A stretch of DNA of 64,000 nucleotides. Source: Brevundimonas sp. SH203 (GTDB lineage Bacteria; Pseudomonadota; Alphaproteobacteria; Caulobacterales; Caulobacteraceae). Below the pieces are notes generated by a model. The model saw only the letters and a program-made list of their open reading frames with translations. It did not search any database and was not told the DNA's origin. Position numbers and translations under genes: made by a program. Where the stretch lies: positions 433,773-497,772 of the forward strand of contig NZ_BDMM01000003.1 of the NCBI RefSeq assembly GCF_002157625.1. Direction: 5' to 3'. Below are positions 59,093 through 64,000 of the stretch, piece by piece (within the stretch, counting starts at the first letter, position 1; each line of letters starts with the position of its first letter).

Positions 59093-59206
59093 GGCGACCG
59101 ATCTAGCCCCCTTCATCTGAACGGGTGCTGAATGCCTCGTATAGGTCAACAGCCGCCGCACGCCAAACCGAACGGCTCGGAAACCCGTCGATCCGCGACG
59201 GCGCGT

Positions 59207-60442
59207 TCAGCTCTCCCGTCGAAACAGCCCCACCACCACGACGGCGGCGGCGAAACAGGCGGCGGCGGCGATATAGAGGCCGCGCACGTCGATCTCGGCG
59301 CGTTCCAGGATCAGGGCGGTGATCGGGGCCAGGGCCTGCGGCAGGGCGACCGCCAGATTGTTCAGCCCCATGTCCCGCCCCCGGTTCTCCTGGGACGGCA
59401 GGGCGTCGGCCATCAACCCCATCTCGACCGAGCCATAGGCGCCCTGCCCCAGCCCATAGGCGGCGAAGGCGATCACCACGACGATCCAGGACTGGGTCAG
59501 GGCCAGGGCGACGGTCGCGGCGCACAGCAGGACCGCTCCGACCAGGGCCACGGGCTGGCGACGACTGATCCTGCGGCCGAACAGGGCGACCAGACCCGCG
59601 ACGATCACCACCCCGCCGAAGCCCACGCCGGTCAGCAGGGCGTGGGCGCTCTCGGGCGTGCGGCCGGGCCAGCCGACCGCATCGGTGATGAAATAGAGCA
59701 GATAGGCGCTGACGAAGGCGTAGCCCGTCGCGATCAGCAGCCGACAGGTCCACACCACCACGAAGTTGCGCGACCGGAACGGGTCGAAAAAGCCGCCGCG
59801 CGGCTCGGGCGTTCCGGCCTGCGGGCGCTCCGTCGCAGCGGGCTCGTCATAAACGATCAGGAACAGGGCCGCGGCCGCCAGCAGGACGCCCCCCAGCAGG
59901 GCCAGCCGCCCCGGCTCATGCTGCGGCCCCAGCGCCATCAGACTGGACCCCAGGGCGACGGCCAGCGGATAGGACAGGCCCATCAGGGCCGAGGCGGTGC
60001 TTCGCAAGGCCAGCGGCACCCGCTCGGCGAACACGGCCGAGAGCGGCGCCATCAGGACGTTGAACGCCAGTTGGAAGCCGACGATGGCCCAGACGAACTG
60101 GTCCGCCGTCGCCGACCGCCAGATGCCGACATAGCTCAGCACCGTCAGCACGGCGCCCAGCGCGATCCAGGGCCGGCGTCGCCCGAAGCGCGAGCGCGTC
60201 CGGTCGCTGATCGCGCCCATCAGGATATTGGCCCCGGCCGCCGTGATCGCGCCCCAGACCATGGCCCGGCTCAGGATCGCGGTCTTGGCCCCGGCGTCCA
60301 GATGGCTGGCGTGCAGCGGCGCGACGACCTGGAACAGGGGCGCAAGGCCGATGAAGGCGGCGAGAAAGAGCAGCAGATAGGCCGCCACGACGACGGGCGT
60401 GCGGCGGGCGTCAGACCGACTGGAAACGGCACCCTCCTCCAT
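59207..60442 (-). CDS. MFS transporter, GPH/sugar-type
   Basis: 411 residues, about 12 transmembrane helices. Motif ISDRTRSRFGRRRPWI between helices 2 and 3 is typical of glycoside-pentoside-hexuronide and related sugar transporters. Start ATG 60442 with GGGAGG upstream. Divergent from a GH9 glycosidase across a spacer holding a LacI-type palindrome. Confidence 0.85.
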   Translation of the reverse strand: MEEGAVSSRSDARRTPVVVAAYLLLFLAAFIGLAPLFQVVAPLHASHLDAGAKTAILSRAMVWGAITAAGANILMGAISDRTRSRFGRRRPWIALGAVLTVLSYVGIWRSATADQFVWAIVGFQLAFNVLMAPLSAVFAERVPLALRSTASALMGLSYPLAVALGSSLMALGPQHEPGRLALLGGVLLAAAALFLIVYDEPAATERPQAGTPEPRGGFFDPFRSRNFVVVWTCRLLIATGYAFVSAYLLYFITDAVGWPGRTPESAHALLTGVGFGGVVIVAGLVALFGRRISRRQPVALVGAVLLCAATVALALTQSWIVVVIAFAAYGLGQGAYGSVEMGLMADALPSQENRGRDMGLNNLAVALPQALAPITALILERAEIDVRGLYIAAAACFAAAVVVVGLFRRES

Positions 60443-60548
60443 CGAACGGCTCGCCTCCCTATGCCACGGCGCTCCCGGCTGTTGCTAGCGCGATCATGGC
60501 GCAGGCAAGGGAGGGGGCTGCAACATAAAGCGATCAGCGCGCCACTTG

Positions 60549-60562
60549 TGACAACGCTGTCA
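60549..60562. promoter_or_regulatory. LacI-type operator candidate
   Basis: TGACA-ACGC-TGTCA palindrome between the divergent MFS and GH9 genes; a likely sugar-responsive repressor site. Confidence 0.5.
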
Positions 60563-60643
60563 GATGATAGTCTTTTCGTAAAGTCGGGCGGCGCGACGTG
60601 GGCCGCCCGCATCAGAAACGACAGGATCTTGAGGGAGGCTGGG

Positions 60644-62500
60644 GTGAAGAAGAGATTTGCGGCGGGCGTGGCGGCGGCGGCCCTGGCGAGCGCGTTCGGG
60701 ACGGCCCAGGCCGAACCCGAGGCCGGCGCCGTGCGGATGAGCCAGGTCGGGTTCGAGACCCAGGGGCCGAAGACGGCGACGGTCGAGGATCGGGCGAGCC
60801 GCCCCCTGCCCTGGCGCGTCGTGGATCGGTCGGGCGCCACCGTGGCGCAAGGGTCGTCCAAGGTGTTCGGCCAGGACGCCGCCTCGGGCCAGGCCGTGCA
60901 TACGGTCGACTTCCAGTCGCTGCAGACGGACGGCGAGGGCTATCGGCTGATCGTGGGTTCGCACGAGAGCCGGCCCTTCTCGATCCAGCAGCATCCGCAC
61001 GCCCGGCTGAAATACGACGCCCTGGCCTATTTCTATCAGAACCGGGCGGGCGTGCCGATCCTGGCGGCCCATGTCGCGCGCCCCGACCTGGCGCGGGCGG
61101 CGGGCCATCCGCACGAGGCGGCGACCTGTTTCAAGGGGGCGGACACCGCCGGGGTCGTCTGGCCCGGGTGCGACTATACGCTGGACGTCACCGGCGGCTG
61201 GTACGACGCCGGCGACCACGGCAAATATGTCGTCAACGGCGGGATTTCCGTCTGGATGCTGCTGAACGCCTATGAGCGGGCGATGGCGCGCAAGGGTCCG
61301 GGGGCGGACGCCTTCGCGGACGGCAAGGCCAGCATCCCGGAGGCCGGAAACGGCGTCAACGACCTGTTGGACGAGGCCCGCTACGAGATCGAATTCCTGC
61401 TGAAGATGCAGATTCCCGACGGGGTGAAGGCCCAGGTTCCGGTCGGCGCCCAGACGCCGGGCCAGCCGCTGACCCTGACCGAGATCGACGCCGGCGGCAT
61501 GGTCCACCACAAGGTCCATGACGCCCAGTGGACCGGCATTCCGCTGGCCCCGGCCGACGATCCCCAGCCCCGCCTGCTCTATCCGCCCAGCACGGGCGCC
61601 ACGCTGAATCTGGCGGCGGTCGGCGCCCAGTGCGCGCGCATCTGGCGCGAGATCGACCCGGCCTTCGCCCGCCAGTGCCTGACCGCCTCGCAGCGCGCCT
61701 TCCGCGCCGCCCTGCGCAATCGCGACGTCCGGGCCGGCGAACATTTCGCGGGCGGCGGCGCCTATGGCGACCAGGACTTCTCGGACGAGTTCTACTGGGC
61801 CACGGCCGAGCTGTTCGCCACGACCCGCAACCCCGCCTATCTGACCGCCCTGAAGACCTCGCCCTACTATCTCGGCGGGCCGATCTCGGGCCGGAGCGCT
61901 ACGGGCGATCCGGGGTATTCCTGGACGGCGGCGCTGGGGTCGCTGACCCTGGCCACCCTGCCCGACGCCCTGCCGGCGGACGATCTTGTGACCGTGCGCG
62001 CCAATATCGTCGCGGCGGCCAAGTCCTACGTCGACGCCGGCTATGGCCAGGGTTACGGCCTGCCGGTCGCGGGCGACCGCTACGAATGGGGATCGAACGG
62101 CGCCCTGATGAGCCGGGCGGTCGTTCTGGGCTCGGCCTTCGACTATACGGGCGACTGGAACTACCGGAACGCGGTGATCGCCGCGCTGGACTATGTGCTG
62201 GGCCGCAACCCGCTGGATCGGTCCTATGTGACGGGCTACGGCGACCGGCCGTTCCAGAACCCGCACCACCGGTTCTGGGCGCATCAGGCCGATGCGGCCT
62301 ATCCCCTGCCCCCGGCGGGCGCCCTGTCGGGCGGGCCGAACAACCAGGCCATGATCGACGACGTGGCCAAGACCCTGGTCGGCAAATGCGCGGCCCAGAC
62401 CTGCTGGGCCGACGACATCAACGCCTATGCGCTGAACGAGGTGGCCATCAACTGGAACGCGCCCCTGGTCTGGGTCGCCGCCTTCATCGACGATCACTGA
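60644..62500 (+). CDS. Glycoside hydrolase family 9 enzyme (cellulase/glucosidase type)
   Basis: 618 residues: signal peptide (about 1-23), N-terminal Ig-like CelD domain (about 28-115, VRMSQVGFETQGPKTATVED), then the (alpha/alpha)6 GH9 barrel. Signatures are GGWYDAGDHGKYVVNGG (nucleophile-side aspartates), NPHHRFW, and the catalytic glutamate in YALNEVAINWNAPLVW. GTG start at 60644 has GAGGGAGGCTGGG in front. Likely acts on beta-glucan oligosaccharides imported or released near the MFS transporter. Confidence 0.94.
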   Translation: MKKRFAAGVAAAALASAFGTAQAEPEAGAVRMSQVGFETQGPKTATVEDRASRPLPWRVVDRSGATVAQGSSKVFGQDAASGQAVHTVDFQSLQTDGEGYRLIVGSHESRPFSIQQHPHARLKYDALAYFYQNRAGVPILAAHVARPDLARAAGHPHEAATCFKGADTAGVVWPGCDYTLDVTGGWYDAGDHGKYVVNGGISVWMLLNAYERAMARKGPGADAFADGKASIPEAGNGVNDLLDEARYEIEFLLKMQIPDGVKAQVPVGAQTPGQPLTLTEIDAGGMVHHKVHDAQWTGIPLAPADDPQPRLLYPPSTGATLNLAAVGAQCARIWREIDPAFARQCLTASQRAFRAALRNRDVRAGEHFAGGGAYGDQDFSDEFYWATAELFATTRNPAYLTALKTSPYYLGGPISGRSATGDPGYSWTAALGSLTLATLPDALPADDLVTVRANIVAAAKSYVDAGYGQGYGLPVAGDRYEWGSNGALMSRAVVLGSAFDYTGDWNYRNAVIAALDYVLGRNPLDRSYVTGYGDRPFQNPHHRFWAHQADAAYPLPPAGALSGGPNNQAMIDDVAKTLVGKCAAQTCWADDINAYALNEVAINWNAPLVWVAAFIDDH

Positions 62501-62540
62501 AGGCCGGGCCCCGTCGCGGCGACGCGGCGGGGCCTTCCTG

Positions 62541-63833
62541 TCAGGTGCGGGGCGCGGACGGCTCGTGATCCGCCGCGTCCAGACCGGCCAGCTCGCCCCG
62601 CTCGCGCGCCTTGCGGCCATAGACGGCCTCGAACAGGGGCGAGGCCATCAGGGTGGTGCAGATGGCCATCAGCACCAGGATGGAGAACAGGGCCGGGCCG
62701 ATCACGCCGCGCTGCAGGCCGATGTTGATGATGATCAGCTCCATCAGGCCCCGCGCGTTCATCAGGGCGCCGATGCCCAGGGCCGTAGGGTTGTCCTGAC
62801 CCGTCAGGCGGGCGGCGGCCCAGCAGGCCCCGCCCTTGGCCAGGATGGAGCCGATCAGGATGACGCCCGTCACCGCGATCAGGCCCAGATTGTCCACCAG
62901 GGTCAGCTGGGTGTTCAGCCCCGAGAAGGTGAAGAACATCGGCAGCAGCAGCAGGACCACCAGCGGCTCCAGCTGACGCCGCACCTCCTGGCCGAGCAGG
63001 CCGCGCGGCATGACCACGCCCAGGATGAAGCCGCCGAAGACGGCGTGGACCCCGACCACGTCCATGGCCCAGGCGCTGGCCATGAACAGGATCAGCACGA
63101 CGCCCAGCACGGTCGGCCCCACCCGTCCCTCGCGCTCGGCGATCCGGCCCAGGGGCGCCAGCAGCTTCGGCCCCAGCGTCAGCATGAACAGGGCGAAGGC
63201 CCCGCCGCCGCAGATGGCCGCGACGGCCACCGCCGGTCCCGCGCCGAAACTGGCCAGGACCACGGCGAGGACGCACCAGGCGCCCGCGTCGTCTATGGCG
63301 CCCGCCGCCAGCGACAGCGAGCCCAGGCGCGTGCCGCTGAGGCCCCGCTCATGGATGATGCGGGCCAGCATCGGAAAGGCGGTGATGGAGATGGCCGCGC
63401 CCATGAACAGCATGGCCTGCCAGGTCGCGATCCCGGCGCCGAACAGGCCCATCGAGACCAGCCAGGGGGCGATGCCGACCGCGACCAGGAAGGGGGCGGC
63501 CATGCCGGCCAGGGACACGGCGGCGGCGCTCTTGACGTTGGCCTGGAAATGATCGCGCCGGAAGCCCAGGCCGACCAGGAACATATAGAGGCCCACGCCC
63601 AGCTGGCCGCCGACGAACAGGATCGAACGCGACTCCTTGGGGAACAGGGCCGCCTGCAGATCAGGCCAGGCCAGCCCCAGCAGCGACGGCCCCAGGATCA
63701 CCCCGGCGATCATCTCGCCCACCACCTGCGGCTGGCCCAGATAGCGTTTGGCCAGCCAGCCGACGATGCGGCAGGCGGCGATGACGATCGCCATCTGAAG
63801 GAAGAAGGCGACGCTCAGTTCGGCATTCGTCAT
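62541..63833 (-). CDS. Cation:proton antiporter, CPA2/KefB-type membrane domain
   Basis: 430 residues, 12 or so transmembrane helices (Na_H_Exchanger family). Motifs VVGEMIAGVILGPSLLG, LAAGAIDDAGAWCVLAVVLA (paired aspartates typical of CPA2) and GALMNARGLMELIIINIGL. There is no RCK/TrkA domain, so it is a membrane-only antiporter. Ion specificity not determinable. Confidence 0.92.
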   Translation of the reverse strand: MTNAELSVAFFLQMAIVIAACRIVGWLAKRYLGQPQVVGEMIAGVILGPSLLGLAWPDLQAALFPKESRSILFVGGQLGVGLYMFLVGLGFRRDHFQANVKSAAAVSLAGMAAPFLVAVGIAPWLVSMGLFGAGIATWQAMLFMGAAISITAFPMLARIIHERGLSGTRLGSLSLAAGAIDDAGAWCVLAVVLASFGAGPAVAVAAICGGGAFALFMLTLGPKLLAPLGRIAEREGRVGPTVLGVVLILFMASAWAMDVVGVHAVFGGFILGVVMPRGLLGQEVRRQLEPLVVLLLLPMFFTFSGLNTQLTLVDNLGLIAVTGVILIGSILAKGGACWAAARLTGQDNPTALGIGALMNARGLMELIIINIGLQRGVIGPALFSILVLMAICTTLMASPLFEAVYGRKARERGELAGLDAADHEPSAPRT

Positions 63834-63860
63834 CGCGCAGCCCCCTGCCCCCCACGCGTC

Positions 63861-64000
63861 TTAGCGCATCGTGGGACAGATAGCGTCGCCTTCGTTTGAA
63901 GCGAGTCGGATATTTTCGACGGTGGCGGCGAAGGGTCCGGCGGCGCGCAGGCCCCAGGGCTGGTCGACGGCGGCGAGGTCGGCGCCGCGGTCGCGCAGGC
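63861..64000 (-). CDS. Partial gene, C-terminal end of an unidentified protein
   Basis: The last 45 codons before the TAA at 63861-63863 read GADLAAVDQPWGLRAAGPFA and then AATVENIRL and end NEGDAICPTMR. The gene runs off the window edge. I do not recognise the family with confidence. Confidence 0.5.
   Translation of the reverse strand, partial: LRDRGADLAAVDQPWGLRAAGPFAATVENIRLASNEGDAICPTMR

Noticed and set aside
59132..60643. Open frame upstream of the GH9 start that would add about 500 residues
   Set aside because: It is antisense to the MFS transporter and lacks a signal peptide. The GTG at 60644 has a good ribosome site and a signal sequence.
63861..64000. Partial gene as a sialate O-acetylesterase
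   Set aside because: The ending AVDQPWGLRAAGPF resembles that family only loosely, so it is left unassigned.

Overview
The window is a 64 kb chromosomal segment from a high-GC alphaproteobacterium, most likely Caulobacterales and probably Brevundimonas or a close relative. The evidence is the alphaproteobacterial gene orders (rnd-lptCAB-rpoN-hpf-ptsN, tolQRA-tolB-pal, ruvCAB-yebC), divergent flagellar clusters with a CtrA-like box between them, and the mix of DUF1150, DUF983, DUF1206 and TIGR02587/TIGR02588 genes. The genus call is inference; the gene calls come from reading translations and motifs.

Layout. 0-6.3 kb: DUF1150, then on the minus strand RNase D, lipopolysaccharide export (lptC, lptA, lptB), sigma-54, hibernation factor and EIIA-Ntr, and a tRNA-Leu. 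6.5-9.5 kb: polysaccharide glycosyltransferase, FAD protein and export protein. 9.5-12.5 kb: flagellar basal body (flgB-flgC-fliE against fliO-fliP) and an HU protein. 12.7-20.2 kb: a 951-residue TPR protein, thiD, sugE, folP, rnk. 20.4-32.2 kb: ftsH, tilS, and the tol-pal cell-envelope machine with ybgC, interrupted by a vapBC module. 32.3-41.6 kb: a hydrolase, brnTA, ruvCAB, hemerythrin, a parDE-like pair, yebC, and an HxlR regulator with its divergent membrane gene. 41.7-46.3 kb: an alcohol dehydrogenase remnant, a frameshifted TonB-type lipoprotein, and a nucleoside hydrolase-ribokinase salvage pair. 46.3-50.9 kb: a TetR/DUF4260 divergon, TIGR02587/TIGR02588, and thiC under a TPP riboswitch. 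50.9-52.4 kb: an AT-rich island with two genes resembling the Kiwa anti-phage system. 52.9-64 kb: an HTH protein, a DsbA-like protein, DUF1206, a Crp/Fnr regulator, a two-component pair, and a GH9 glycosidase next to a sugar-type MFS transporter and a CPA2 antiporter.

Three themes stand out. First, palindromic mobile-looking repeats of 80-195 bp, belonging to about ten sequence families, occupy many intergenic spaces; two sit in frame inside essential-type genes (fliP and thiC) and two split ruvCAB. Second, toxin-antitoxin pairs are wedged into housekeeping operons (vapBC in tol-pal, brnTA fused to the end of ruvB, a parDE-like pair next to yebC). Third, several regulators have clean autoregulatory palindromes that touch their start codons. 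The strongest candidate for an unusual system is the low-GC Kiwa-like pair at 51.0-52.3 kb.
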